Shown in pieces: positions 8,930-18,357 of a DNA stretch of 64,000 nt; positions within the stretch are counted from its first letter, which is position 1, and every line of letters begins with the position of its first letter. The DNA comes from Marinoscillum sp. MHG1-6 (GTDB taxonomy: Bacteria; Bacteroidota; Bacteroidia; Cytophagales; Cyclobacteriaceae). Made by a program: the position numbers and the translations under genes. Below the pieces are notes generated by a model that saw nothing but the letters and a program-made list of their open reading frames with translations, ran no database searches and had not been told where the DNA came from. The stretch spans positions 1 to 64,000 of the forward strand of contig NZ_JAMZMI010000009.1 of the NCBI RefSeq assembly GCF_024714475.1, given 5' to 3'.

Positions 8930-8958
8930 GAGGAGAATTGGACCCTGCCCTTCTCCTC
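8930..8958 (-). other. Intercistronic hairpin
   Basis: GAGGAGAA (8930-8937) pairs with TTCTCCTC (8951-8958) in the gap between the two GH27-like genes. Every long gap from SusD through the GH27 pair of this locus holds such a stem, which suggests RNA processing or stabilisation rather than termination. Confidence 0.45.
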
Positions 8959-8972
8959 ACAGTTATTCATTA

Positions 8973-11375
8973 TTACTTCACAACTATTTTTGATTCTTTT
9001 AAAAATGATCCTGACTCAATACGCATCAGGTACAAACCGCTATTCAATGGAAGGTCATCAAGCGCTACTCTGCCCGAATGTTGACCATTAATATGATACA
9101 CCATGGTACCGGACAGATCATAAATATTCAAGCTAAAGTTCCTCCCGGTAGTTTCCGGCAACTCGATCACAAGATGTCCGTTTTCCACCGGATTGGGATA
9201 GACGGATAGGTCCACCTCTACATTTCCCGATTCCAAAGCACTTGATTGCCTGGCTCCTGTTTCTATTAAATCCAGATACCATTTTTGGCTGTCACCTCCG
9301 AAATAGGACCACTGATGAATATTAGCCCCATCCTGCATAGAGCTGTTTGCGATGTCGATTGACTTACCACTACTCACAGATATCAGGCTAAACATGCCGT
9401 CACCTAAATGGTTAACGTACCATTTCTGATTGTCATTCCCGAAATATTGCCATTGATGAATATTGGCTCCATTACTCGTGGAACTACCCTCAACGTCCAA
9501 TGCCCTTCCGCTGCTCTCGGCCACAATACTGTACTGACCTACACCTACATCCGTCAACACCCATTTTTGATTGCTCGCTCCAAAATTCTCCCATTGATGA
9601 ATGTTGCCGCCATCTGCCATCGAATTCAATTCGACATCCAACACCTTACCACTGTGAACCGATCTAATGGAGTAGGTACCTCCTGAATAAATAGTATTTT
9701 CTGAAACGATCGAATAGTCCAGGCTGATATCATCGAAGGTAACCATATAGGTATCATTCACTGAAGTCGTAAAAGATATATTGCCTCCACCTCCTGTCGT
9801 AGAAATTGCCGTGCCGGATAGGCCTGAGGCCCCACCCCAGTCTTCATCCGACCAGTCCGATGTATTCACAAATTTGAGTTCATGATTACCGGCTGGAAGA
9901 TATACATCAGATGCTACCCATTCTTCGTTGGCAAAGGCCATATTAATGTTTGGAGTCCATGAATTGAAAGATCCGGCAATGTTCATTTCTCGTTGATGTC
10001 CGGTTGGGACCACTTTTAATAACACGCATCCATGTGCCGGAATATTTGCACTATAACTTCCCATGGCACCCAAATCCTGCTGCGCCCACAAATCACGAAC
10101 ATCGGCTGTTTCATTAAATCCCAGGACACTAAAGTCAATGGAACGATTACGTGCATAATCATCACGATTAAACATCGCCACCACCCAATCACCATTTGAC
10201 ATTTGTCCCTTCCAAATGAGACTGTTGTCATCTAACACATCATGGCTTAACGGTTTACCAACAAAACCATCCTCATTCAAGGCGAAGACTTCATTATTTT
10301 GCAGTAGGTGAATGCTCTGCTGGATATCCTCTATGTCATACTCAGTCAGAGCAATAGCACCGCCGGCTATTAGATTGATTGTAAGAGCGGTTTTCTTCTC
10401 ATCATCATTGGCAAAAGATGAAAGCCAGATAAAATCACCGTCCATGATCATCTCATCCTGACTGTCATCAAACCCTGAAATATCGGACCAGTAGATCATG
10501 CCGTCGAAGGTGTTGTGATACTGCGACCATATATCATGGTGCACGCCTTTTTCCATTTCACTCAGTCTGTACCACCCACCTTCACAAACATCTTCATTTA
10601 CCCGAATCATGCTTCCAGGTGCAAATTGTCTTTCATTAGCTCCATGATTGTATAGATGAGGCATAACCAGGCTGAGTTGGATATCATTGGCATCGCAGTA
10701 TTGATTTAACCAGCTTAAGGCTGTTTGATAATCCTCAACTGGCCGACCGTGCTCATTCGTCAACTCCGGGAGCTTATCTTTTCCATCCTCATACCAGGAT
10801 AAAAAGTCTACCCGGAGGTAATCAACTCCGAACGAAGCATAATAATCAATGTAGTTATGAATGTAGTTCTCTGCTCCGGGGTAGCCAACCTGCAACCAGT
10901 TAAACCAGGTGGCATTCTCATTTTGGTCATACAAGTTTTGGGTAGATGGAACGGTAGCATTTATCCAAAGTGGATTTTCATACAAGCCCAGCTTCAGGCC
11001 TTTGGTCTGGGCATAATTTGCCCAGTATGAGAACTGGTTGTTCCAACTTGAGTGATGCTTTATCCGAAAACCCTGGGCATTCCTGATATCTTCGCCCCAT
11101 CCATCCGTGACAATCATATCAAACCCCAATGGGGCCAGGTGCTCCGACACATAGTCAATGTTATGTTGCCATCTACTCTCGTCCATCGGCAAGGTAGTTG
11201 GCTGGTTGTCATTGATGGTGTACAGATAGGCATAGGCACTAAAATACATTGGCGCCCGCTGTCGCTGTGCCATGGAATGGATACCGGTTAACATCACCGA
11301 TATAAATACCATGACCAATAAAAATCTGCCCCAAAAAGCGGCTTTAAAATCCATTTGTTCTTCAGTTAAACTCAT
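8973..11375 (-). CDS. Secreted GH27-like glycosidase with ricin-type lectin domain and T9SS tail
   Basis: This 800-residue paralogue of the neighbouring GH27-like enzyme has a signal anchor at about 17-36, a catalytic domain at about 40-457 with nucleophile Asp190 (DYLRVDFLSWYE) and acid/base Asp262 (MIRVNEDVCEGGW), and one starch-binding-like module (MNIAGSFNSWTP, about 465-558). A three-fold R-type lectin (CBM13-like) follows at about 566-703, with repeated SGKxLDV and NIHQWxxFGxxNQKW motifs, then a T9SS tail (YPNPVENG onward). Both enzymes keep IPAHGC at the end of the catalytic part. The lectin probably holds the enzyme on the polymer. The true start could be Met8 (11354) or Met22 (11312), nearer the hydrophobic stretch. 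It is likely exported and acts on the same polymer as its neighbour. Confidence 0.77.
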   Translation of the reverse strand: MSLTEEQMDFKAAFWGRFLLVMVFISVMLTGIHSMAQRQRAPMYFSAYAYLYTINDNQPTTLPMDESRWQHNIDYVSEHLAPLGFDMIVTDGWGEDIRNAQGFRIKHHSSWNNQFSYWANYAQTKGLKLGLYENPLWINATVPSTQNLYDQNENATWFNWLQVGYPGAENYIHNYIDYYASFGVDYLRVDFLSWYEDGKDKLPELTNEHGRPVEDYQTALSWLNQYCDANDIQLSLVMPHLYNHGANERQFAPGSMIRVNEDVCEGGWYRLSEMEKGVHHDIWSQYHNTFDGMIYWSDISGFDDSQDEMIMDGDFIWLSSFANDDEKKTALTINLIAGGAIALTEYDIEDIQQSIHLLQNNEVFALNEDGFVGKPLSHDVLDDNSLIWKGQMSNGDWVVAMFNRDDYARNRSIDFSVLGFNETADVRDLWAQQDLGAMGSYSANIPAHGCVLLKVVPTGHQREMNIAGSFNSWTPNINMAFANEEWVASDVYLPAGNHELKFVNTSDWSDEDWGGASGLSGTAISTTGGGGNISFTTSVNDTYMVTFDDISLDYSIVSENTIYSGGTYSIRSVHSGKVLDVELNSMADGGNIHQWENFGASNQKWVLTDVGVGQYSIVAESSGRALDVEGSSTSNGANIHQWQYFGNDNQKWYVNHLGDGMFSLISVSSGKSIDIANSSMQDGANIHQWSYFGGDSQKWYLDLIETGARQSSALESGNVEVDLSVYPNPVENGHLVIELPETTGRNFSLNIYDLSGTMVYHINGQHSGRVALDDLPLNSGLYLMRIESGSFLKESKIVVK

Positions 11376-11423
11376 ATTTGTAACTTCCTTTTAGGTTAAA
11401 AATGAGTCCTGTAAATTTTGAGT

Positions 11424-11447
11424 ATGGGCAATGCTCTCCCTGCCCAT
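11424..11447 (-). other. Intercistronic hairpin
   Basis: ATGGGCA (11424-11430) and TGCCCAT (11441-11447) form a 7-bp stem with a 10-nt loop in the 209-bp gap between the six-hairpin enzyme and the second GH27-like gene. Confidence 0.4.
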
Positions 11448-11584
11448 CAGGATGTCTGACGTTACCAATAATCCAGTCCCTGAGATCATCTCAATGCTAG
11501 CTATCGAGATCCATTCAGGCATAGAATATGCCTCCAGCAGACTTTCAGTCCAGGGCACAAAAAATCAATTCATGTTCGTACTAC

Positions 11585-14245
11585 TTATTCAATTTTGATC
11601 AATCTAAGCTGGTCCAACATGGCATCGTTGATCACTCCATCCATATTGGTGTTCCAATCTTCCAAATTCAACTTTACCTGGTTTGTCCCCTTATTCAGGG
11701 TCACCCTGTAGGAATTTGTCCATCCCCAGTCCGACCATTCATCTGTACCTCGCTGCGGCATCACATAGGTACCGATCTCCTGATCATTGACATAAAGGGT
11801 TCTCATTGCGCAATTATTATCCGTATTCCATGGTCCGGTTCCATTGGAATAGCGTAAATCCATTAAGTATATTCCTGGTTCATCAACCTCAACGACAACA
11901 GTCAAATCCTTATTTTCAGTCATCGTAGTAGCCACAAAGCCATCCCCTGAAAAGTTGCTGTAAGACCGATCTGATTTTGGCAATTGATCTTCCATCTCCA
12001 GGTATTGTGCTCTTTCCTTGGCTCCAAAGAGAATCGGTTCGCTGATGAATGATTCCAATCCGTTTGCATGTACCGCGCTTACAGCAAACTCACCAAAATC
12101 ATTCGTAATTTCCCATTCCCCTTTCTGAACATTCTCTATTAATTCACCATCCATGTAGACGTTGTAACTATCCGCACCATCCACCATTTCCCAGGTCAAA
12201 CTATTATCCTTTAAACTCACCATTGGGTTCATCGGGGAAGTACGGTTCGCTGTGAGATTTGCTCCTTTTGATGACATCTCATTGTTCGACATTTCAATCA
12301 AGATCTCATGATCTCCGGTCATTTCAGCTGAAAAGAAAGGCTCTTCCATTTCTACACCGTCCACTAGAAAACGCTTAATCAGGTTGCCATACCCATCTAC
12401 TTTAATCTTCAATTTAGATTCTCCGTACTGGAAATTACTCAGGGTCCTTTCACCCCCATAGGCTTTCGGAATTACCGGATGAAATGCGATACCTGATTCC
12501 CGGAAATCCATTCCGATAAATACACGATGCACCATGGCCAAATTACCGGCCATACTCCATAGCATCCTGTGGGAATTGATTTCGGTTCCCATGTAGTCTC
12601 CATTTTCAGCTACAAAATTTTCATAGTTGGTCAGGAATAAACCACCTGCACGATAGATAGCCGCCAGGCCATGAAGCAAGGCCTCCTCATTTCCAACTTT
12701 TGCAACCGCAAGGTTCCAATAAGACTGAACAAATGGCCAGATTCCATTATTGTGATAAGGTGGAATGCCAGGGATCTGAGGGTAAATACAAGTCGTTCCA
12801 AATGGGGTCAATGGAGATTCACTTACTATCCTGCTGGCTCGTTCTTCATCTGCTACATCAAACAATATCGCCAATGCCTCACCCAGCGCCTCAAACCTCG
12901 GAGAAAGCATAAGCGCGTTACGACCATACAGGAATTGAGCATAATACCCCTCCTCCTCAAGCCAAAGCTGATCGTTGATCGCCGACTTCAGTGACGCGGC
13001 TCTTTGCTCATATACTGTACTTTCCTCTCCAAGCAGTTTCGCCATTTTAGACAAAATCACATGAGCCTGATAATGGACAACATTAGTTCCCAGGTTTTGG
13101 GACACATAGATATCCCGATTATCCATCCACTTCGGGTAGGTCTGCTCTCTCCAATCAAGAAAGGATGATTCACCCCTGTACAACCCGGTTTCGGCACTTA
13201 AAACTTTATAGTCATCTTCCAGGGTATTGCGCAAAATATCATAAGCATCTCGCAACCATACTTTATCTTGTGTTACCTTGTAAATTTCCCATGCGGCCAA
13301 AGACCAGGTGGTCCTGTCAGATGAAACCGGGTAGGCTCCGCCCGAACCTGTATCCTGTATAATTCTTTTTCTTGGTGTCACCTTTTTCATCAGGCTGATC
13401 TTCGCCACCTCTGGCTCATGGTATGCGAAGGCAAGTAAGATGCTGTAGCTGACATCTCTCGTCCAGACACCCCCCCATTTTGCTCCTGTTCTCAAGGTGC
13501 TATCAGGCTCTATATTCATGATTGCCTCTTCCAGTGACATATTAAATAGCGCATCCACAATGGGCTGTTCTGACTGGTAAGTTGGTTTGGATGAAATATC
13601 CGTTGACAGCTCCCATGTCTTCATTTCTTTATCTGCCGGATCTACCGGGTTGAAGACAACTTTTAATTCATAGATCCCATCGCCGTCCGGGTCCTGCAAG
13701 TCCAGTCCGTTTTCTTCCAGGTTTGAGAAGTCCCATGTCAAGGGATCGGAACCTCCGGCGATATAGACATTTTTCAAATCTGCTTTCGCAATCCTACTGC
13801 CATCGAATGCTTCATAAAAACCCTTCTCTTCAAACTGTTTAAATACCGGGGAAAGGTCAACTCTAAAAGTGTACTCGAAGTTAGCGGGTAGTTTATCAAC
13901 AGGTTCATCAGGAATGGCTTCGTCCCTTTGTCCAAAGGTGATAATTGGCGATTCATTCTCATCACCAATAACCAACCAGTGGTCCTTCCCTGCCTGAAAC
14001 TCATTGTCCTTTTCATTGATACTCAACTTGAATTGTATTCTTCTTGAGAAATTATCGCTTTTCTTACTCTGATAGGTAGAGGTCAACTTTGTGTTTGAAA
14101 TCACCTTTACCTCATTGTCATCTTGCACCACACCGTCAGCCTTCAGTGTAAACTGATCTGATTGATAGAGCACCTTCCCTGACTCTTCGCAATGGCTTAA
14201 AGACATCATAACAATCAAAAAACAAAAATTCCTAAAATAATTCAT
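11585..14245 (-). CDS. Six-hairpin (alpha/alpha)6 glycosidase lipoprotein, GH63/MGH1-like
   Basis: This 886-residue lipoprotein (lipobox SLSHC, Cys19) carries an N-terminal beta domain (about 25-205, including VYIAGGSDPLTWDF). An (alpha/alpha)6-barrel domain follows at about 225-600 with WGGVWTRDVSY (Asp264), SFLDWREQTYP (Asp364), HNNGIWPF and GTEINSHRMLW (Glu555). Asp364 and Glu555 are candidate catalytic acids by analogy with GH63 and mannosylglycerate-hydrolase-like enzymes. After about 600 come a small beta domain, an Ig-like segment (about 670-735) and a CBM6/35-like module (YLEMEDQLPKSD onward, about 745-886). It is probably tethered to the cell and trims oligosaccharides released by the GH27 enzymes. 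Automated annotation might call it glycogen debranching protein; the family cannot be settled by eye. Confidence 0.62.
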   Translation of the reverse strand: MNYFRNFCFLIVMMSLSHCEESGKVLYQSDQFTLKADGVVQDDNEVKVISNTKLTSTYQSKKSDNFSRRIQFKLSINEKDNEFQAGKDHWLVIGDENESPIITFGQRDEAIPDEPVDKLPANFEYTFRVDLSPVFKQFEEKGFYEAFDGSRIAKADLKNVYIAGGSDPLTWDFSNLEENGLDLQDPDGDGIYELKVVFNPVDPADKEMKTWELSTDISSKPTYQSEQPIVDALFNMSLEEAIMNIEPDSTLRTGAKWGGVWTRDVSYSILLAFAYHEPEVAKISLMKKVTPRKRIIQDTGSGGAYPVSSDRTTWSLAAWEIYKVTQDKVWLRDAYDILRNTLEDDYKVLSAETGLYRGESSFLDWREQTYPKWMDNRDIYVSQNLGTNVVHYQAHVILSKMAKLLGEESTVYEQRAASLKSAINDQLWLEEEGYYAQFLYGRNALMLSPRFEALGEALAILFDVADEERASRIVSESPLTPFGTTCIYPQIPGIPPYHNNGIWPFVQSYWNLAVAKVGNEEALLHGLAAIYRAGGLFLTNYENFVAENGDYMGTEINSHRMLWSMAGNLAMVHRVFIGMDFRESGIAFHPVIPKAYGGERTLSNFQYGESKLKIKVDGYGNLIKRFLVDGVEMEEPFFSAEMTGDHEILIEMSNNEMSSKGANLTANRTSPMNPMVSLKDNSLTWEMVDGADSYNVYMDGELIENVQKGEWEITNDFGEFAVSAVHANGLESFISEPILFGAKERAQYLEMEDQLPKSDRSYSNFSGDGFVATTMTENKDLTVVVEVDEPGIYLMDLRYSNGTGPWNTDNNCAMRTLYVNDQEIGTYVMPQRGTDEWSDWGWTNSYRVTLNKGTNQVKLNLEDWNTNMDGVINDAMLDQLRLIKIE

Positions 14246-14335
14246 TCCTTCACGTTGTTGTAAAATCTGGCAACTGCTATGCTTTTAATTCACCAGATAT
14301 CGTTAACTACTTAATTTAATCAAATCTGAAGTAGC

Positions 14336-14356
14336 GGAGGTGCACTACCCACCTCC
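14336..14356 (-). other. Intercistronic hairpin
   Basis: GGAGGTG (14336-14342) and CACCTCC (14350-14356) form a GC-rich 7-bp stem in the 153-bp gap between the SusE-like gene and the glycosidase gene. Confidence 0.45.
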
Positions 14357-14398
14357 ACCATTCAGAAAACAACTAACTTATCCTCTCACCGGTATTTA

Positions 14399-15181
14399 TT
14401 ATTGTTTCACAAATGTCACCATCTCAGCCGACAGATCTATGGTTATTTGATAGGTACCTTCTTCTCCGGCCTGTACTCTCCATTTATTGTCCGGTCCATC
14501 ACAACCATTCGTGACAATGTAATCGGTCACACTGATCGACTGGTCTGCTACTGAGGCATTCAGCCATTGACCATCACACCAATCACCCGCGAATGTTGAG
14601 AATTTAATCTCACCTGCTGTTAAACTGCCCGTGAAGGTGAAAACCCATGAATCCGTTGGCTTCACTGTGAAAGCCTCAGGTGTACCAATATTCCACCCGG
14701 ACGGCGAAGCATCTCCTACGATATAGATCTCGGAATAAGGTGCCGGCGGCCCCATTTCAAGAGAGACTACCAGTACGAAGTCCAAAGATTGAACATTCTC
14801 AGAATCATCTGTCAATGTTATAGAAACCTCGTAGGGTGTATTCAGTTCAAGACCGGAAACATCTATGGTATCATACACCTGTGTGCCTTCCAACTGCTTA
14901 TCTACTGATATGATAGCTACATCCGTGGAATCAATAGATAAATTAAGGGTCCCCAATCCTGTCTCATCAGAGTAGGTGGCTGATAGGTAGTTGCCCGCAT
15001 CTGAGTAACTGATAAACAAGGTGTCATCAGCAATATCATCTACCCATATCGCCGGGGCATTTAGGTCGTCTAGTACAACATTATCATAATTCTCCTCTGA
15101 GCATGAAAACCCAAGGATTGCGGCACCCAGGATAAACAAGTACCCCGAGCTAATTAATTGTAATATTCTATTTTTCATCAT
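14399..15181 (-). CDS. SusE-like outer-membrane glycan-binding lipoprotein
   Basis: This 260-residue lipoprotein (lipobox GFSC, Cys27) has an N-terminal Ig-like domain (about 40-150) and one SusE/SusF-type binding module (about 152-260) containing YIVGDASPSGWNIG, ADWCDGQWLNAS and NKWRVQAGEEGTYQITIDL. In starch-type Sus systems these proteins bind polymer outside the cell next to SusCD. The module is nearly the same as the last module of the longer lipoprotein at 15243-16802, so the two genes look like a duplication. The module type supports an alpha-glucan but does not prove it. Confidence 0.72.
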   Translation of the reverse strand: MMKNRILQLISSGYLFILGAAILGFSCSEENYDNVVLDDLNAPAIWVDDIADDTLFISYSDAGNYLSATYSDETGLGTLNLSIDSTDVAIISVDKQLEGTQVYDTIDVSGLELNTPYEVSITLTDDSENVQSLDFVLVVSLEMGPPAPYSEIYIVGDASPSGWNIGTPEAFTVKPTDSWVFTFTGSLTAGEIKFSTFAGDWCDGQWLNASVADQSISVTDYIVTNGCDGPDNKWRVQAGEEGTYQITIDLSAEMVTFVKQ

Positions 15182-15198
15182 TTTATAATTTTAGTGAT

Positions 15199-15226
15199 AC
15201 GGACATGGGGTTGTCCCCCATGCCGT
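15199..15226 (-). other. Intercistronic hairpin
   Basis: ACGG and CATGGGG (15199-15210) pair with CCCCATG and CCGT (15216-15226) around a short loop. The stem fills the gap between the two SusE/F-like genes and lacks a T-run. Confidence 0.5.
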
Positions 15227-15242
15227 GATGAAGTACTTCTCA

Positions 15243-16802
15243 TTATTGTAGCGCAAAGGCTATGGTCCCGTTTTCAAGGTCAATCGTTATCAAGTAGGTA
15301 CCTGCCTCTCCCGCAGTAACTACCCATTTATTGTCAGGACCATCGCATCCTGTTGTCACAATATAGGCCGGTGATCCACTGATTGACTGATCCGCCGTTG
15401 AAGCATTCAGCCATTCACCTGCACACCAATCAGCAACACTGGTTGCATGAATTTTCAGACTTCCGGCACCCAAAGCGACAGTCGCTGTGAAAATCGCAGG
15501 ATTGCTACCATCTACCGTCATGGCTGTCTGACTGTTTAAGTCCCAACCGCCAGGGGTAGCATCCCCTACCAAATTCAATTCAGTATAATAGGTCGGTAGC
15601 GCCTCGATATACTCAAAGGTGATAGTAGCATTTTCCGTATCTACGGTTACTTTATAAACCGCCTCATTCCCCGCATCAAACTGCCATTGATAATCGGTCC
15701 CTCCTGTTCCGGCAATGATTACTTCATAGCTTGTTTCGTTTAAAGCCTGCCCGTCAGTTGTCGGATGGATCCATTGACCTGAACCAAAATCCGCATTTTC
15801 TGCCGCAATCTTCATACTTCCTGAAATCAATGCTCCCTGCCATGTGAAAAGTGCTGAATTGCTAACGTCTGCAGTCATGGCCGTCTTATTGCCCAGATCC
15901 CAACCACCAGGAGTGGCACTACCAACGAGATAGAGAGCTTCAAATCCTACTTTGGCTGTTACCAGATCGAAGGTCACCGTAGAGTCATTAAAGTCTATGG
16001 TAATGGTATAATTTCCAGCAACATCTACCTGCCACTTGGTATCTTCACTTCCTGTAGGTGCTCCTTCTGTTACGGCATCCCAAATAACAAGATCATTAGC
16101 CTGACCATCTACTATAGTCGGATTTAATGAAGCAGGAAGCAACCAGTCTCCAGTAATGTACGGATCTGCAGAGACGTCATCCTTGTAAGTCGAGAACTTC
16201 AATTCACCCACAGAAAGGTCGCCTTGCCATTCCCAAACCAGGGTATCACCAGCGTTTCTTGTTAGCGCCGATGGCGAGCTCATGTCCCAGCCTCCTGATG
16301 TACCGCTCCCCAGAACATACAGTTCAGTGTATGATGCCGTCGGTTCATCTATTGCTTCGGAGTTAATGATCAAGCGGAAGTTCAGGGAATCGGCATTGCC
16401 TTCCTGATCTTCTACTTTTATCATCACTCCATATTCCTGGTCAAGTGTCAGGGAAGAAACATCCACGATCTCGGCAACCTCTGTGGCCGTCGTATCTTTC
16501 GATATGGCGATATCACTATTCTCGATATCTATGCTATAGCTGGTGAGCCCCACATCATCTTTAAAGACGACCACAAAAGAGTTATCCGAGTTACTGTCGT
16601 TCAGACTTAATAAACTGGTGTTATCTATTCCATCAATTGTGATGATGGGTGCAGTAACATCAGTTGCTGAATCCTGGTCAGATTTAGGGTCAGGATCATT
16701 GTCATTACATGAGATATTCAGAGCCAGGCAGAAAATCATTAGCAAAAAAATCCCCCGGCTGATCAATAGATCAACTATATTTTTTGTATTTAAAGTTTTC
16801 AT
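15243..16802 (-). CDS. SusF/SusE-like lipoprotein with three glycan-binding modules
   Basis: This 519-residue lipoprotein (lipobox NISC, Cys32) has an Ig-like domain at about 45-150 and three tandem SusE/F-type modules: YTELYVLGSGTSGGWDM (about 158-280), FEALYLVGSATPGGWDL (about 285-400) and YTELNLVGDATPGGWDL (about 407-519). Each carries a G(D/Q)W(I/L) loop and a closing YxITIDxxxxTITF strand. The protein should project several glycan-binding sites from the surface beside SusCD. The third module matches the single module of the shorter paralogue downstream. Like that paralogue it belongs to the run of genes behind SusC and SusD on the minus strand. Confidence 0.74.
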   Translation of the reverse strand: MKTLNTKNIVDLLISRGIFLLMIFCLALNISCNDNDPDPKSDQDSATDVTAPIITIDGIDNTSLLSLNDSNSDNSFVVVFKDDVGLTSYSIDIENSDIAISKDTTATEVAEIVDVSSLTLDQEYGVMIKVEDQEGNADSLNFRLIINSEAIDEPTASYTELYVLGSGTSGGWDMSSPSALTRNAGDTLVWEWQGDLSVGELKFSTYKDDVSADPYITGDWLLPASLNPTIVDGQANDLVIWDAVTEGAPTGSEDTKWQVDVAGNYTITIDFNDSTVTFDLVTAKVGFEALYLVGSATPGGWDLGNKTAMTADVSNSALFTWQGALISGSMKIAAENADFGSGQWIHPTTDGQALNETSYEVIIAGTGGTDYQWQFDAGNEAVYKVTVDTENATITFEYIEALPTYYTELNLVGDATPGGWDLNSQTAMTVDGSNPAIFTATVALGAGSLKIHATSVADWCAGEWLNASTADQSISGSPAYIVTTGCDGPDNKWVVTAGEAGTYLITIDLENGTIAFALQ

Positions 16803-16818
16803 TTTTGTAAGGTTTTTG

Positions 16819-16864
16819 TTGGAATGTCGCGCCCCAAATTGAATTCGGAGCGCTCAACATTCAA
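16819..16864 (-). other. Intercistronic hairpin
   Basis: The arms TTGGAATGT and GCGCCCC (16819-16835) pair imperfectly with GGAGCGC and ACATTCAA (16847-16864) in the 74-bp gap between SusD and the SusF-like gene. Confidence 0.4.
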
Positions 16865-16876
16865 TAGCTTGGTTGA

Positions 16877-18352
16877 CTAGAAATTAGGGTTTTGTTCCAA
16901 ATTCGGGTTCAGGTCTAAATCTGTCTGAGGAATTGGAAACAGTATATGTTTAGTCTTGTCAAAGTTGGTTTTACCCAACCCATGAAAAAAGCTTTCGGAG
17001 TAGTCAGGGCCTGCTCGTAGCACATCAAACCACCATTGACCTTCGAAGGCAAATTCAATCCTGCGCTCATGAAGGATTGCATCCCTCATTTCACTTTGAG
17101 AATAACCGGAAAGGTCATCGGTAAGGCCCGCTCTGTTTCGTACTTTTTCAATGTAGGGAGCTGCTTCACCTGGTTTGCCCTGTTCATTAAGCGCCTCGGC
17201 AATCATCAGCAGCACATCTGCATACCGAATAACAGGAAAATTCAAATCGCTATCCACACCAGTAGCACTGCCGCTTCCCTGAACCCATTTTTTAATGTTG
17301 TATCCTGTTGTAGAGAACGAGGGATCATAAGTAAATGCATCATACGTATCTCCACTCTGCCATACTGTGTATTGTAAGCGCTGGTCACCAGGCTCATAGG
17401 CATCAACAAATTCCTGGGTCACATGCCCCCAGCCAAATCCACCCCAGGCAGACAATCCACTACCTCTTGGATTGGTAAACTCTGTCACCCATGCTCCCTG
17501 GTGTGGCTTGTCAAAAGCACCGAAACCTGCACCCGCACTGTATTGTACTTCGAATACCGATTCTATTCCATTTTCGTTGTTTGGATCGAAATTCTGTGAA
17601 TAATCAAAGTTCAGGTCATAGACACCCAGTGCCTCCACTTGCTTAGCTGCTGCTTCAGCTTCAGCATATTCACCGATCGTCAGATGCGCTTTAGCCATTA
17701 AGGCCAATGCTGCTCCCTTGGTAGCTCGACCTACTTCGTTGTTGACCGTCCCATCATAGGAAACCGGAAGAACGTCTTTGGCCGCATTTAGATCAGAAAT
17801 AACAAAAGCATAGGTGTCTTCAACAGAAGCCCGCTCGACATAAAGGTCATCTGATAGCTTCGGCAACAATGGCAGTCCACCGTATACCCTTGCTCCATTG
17901 AAATAATAGAGCGCTCTTAGGAATTTGGCTTCCGCAATCAATCTGCTCTTAAGCGTCTCATCAATGTTCATATCAGGGACTTTGTCCATCACCAGGTTGG
18001 CTCTGGCCACACCCGTCCATATTCCTCTCCACAAATCTTCAACCCCGGGATTATCAGTAGCAAAGATGAAGTTGGACAGCTGCTTGGTCTCCACACCATC
18101 ATCACCTCCACCTGCTCCGACTTCAGCATTACCTGCTACAATATCCAGCGCCCAAACTCTTAAATTGTAATTATTTGGCCACTGCAGTACCTGGTAGGCA
18201 CCATTGACCGCTGCCACAGCATCGGCTTCGGTTTGGAAAAAGTTGTCACTATTAATCGAATTTGAGGGTGTTAATTCCAAAAATTCATCACCGCATCCCA
18301 TAAGCGTGGATGCCAGAAATATTGTCAATATGTATTTTAATTTCATTGTCAT
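16877..18352 (-). CDS. SusD-like outer-membrane lipoprotein, locus A
   Basis: This 491-residue protein of the SusD/RagB family is a lipid-anchored lid that closes over the SusC channel and captures oligosaccharide. Lipobox LMGC (Cys20) is followed by the family start FLELTPSNSINSDNFF. Helical TPR-like segments (LIAEAKFLRALYYFNGARVYGGLPL, quoted in part) and the family end (RRIEFAFEGQWWFDVLR, FPIPQTDLDLNPNLEQN) are present. It begins 5 bp after the SusC stop codon, so the pair is co-translated. The start may be the third residue (Met at 18346). Ligand specificity cannot be read from the sequence. Confidence 0.93.
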   Translation of the reverse strand: MTMKLKYILTIFLASTLMGCGDEFLELTPSNSINSDNFFQTEADAVAAVNGAYQVLQWPNNYNLRVWALDIVAGNAEVGAGGGDDGVETKQLSNFIFATDNPGVEDLWRGIWTGVARANLVMDKVPDMNIDETLKSRLIAEAKFLRALYYFNGARVYGGLPLLPKLSDDLYVERASVEDTYAFVISDLNAAKDVLPVSYDGTVNNEVGRATKGAALALMAKAHLTIGEYAEAEAAAKQVEALGVYDLNFDYSQNFDPNNENGIESVFEVQYSAGAGFGAFDKPHQGAWVTEFTNPRGSGLSAWGGFGWGHVTQEFVDAYEPGDQRLQYTVWQSGDTYDAFTYDPSFSTTGYNIKKWVQGSGSATGVDSDLNFPVIRYADVLLMIAEALNEQGKPGEAAPYIEKVRNRAGLTDDLSGYSQSEMRDAILHERRIEFAFEGQWWFDVLRAGPDYSESFFHGLGKTNFDKTKHILFPIPQTDLDLNPNLEQNPNF

Positions 18353-18357
18353 CGCGT

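Noticed and set aside
11052-11291. Many open frames antisense to the glycosidase and SusC genes
   Set aside because: They lack family motifs and codon-position structure and lie wholly over strong genes on the other strand.
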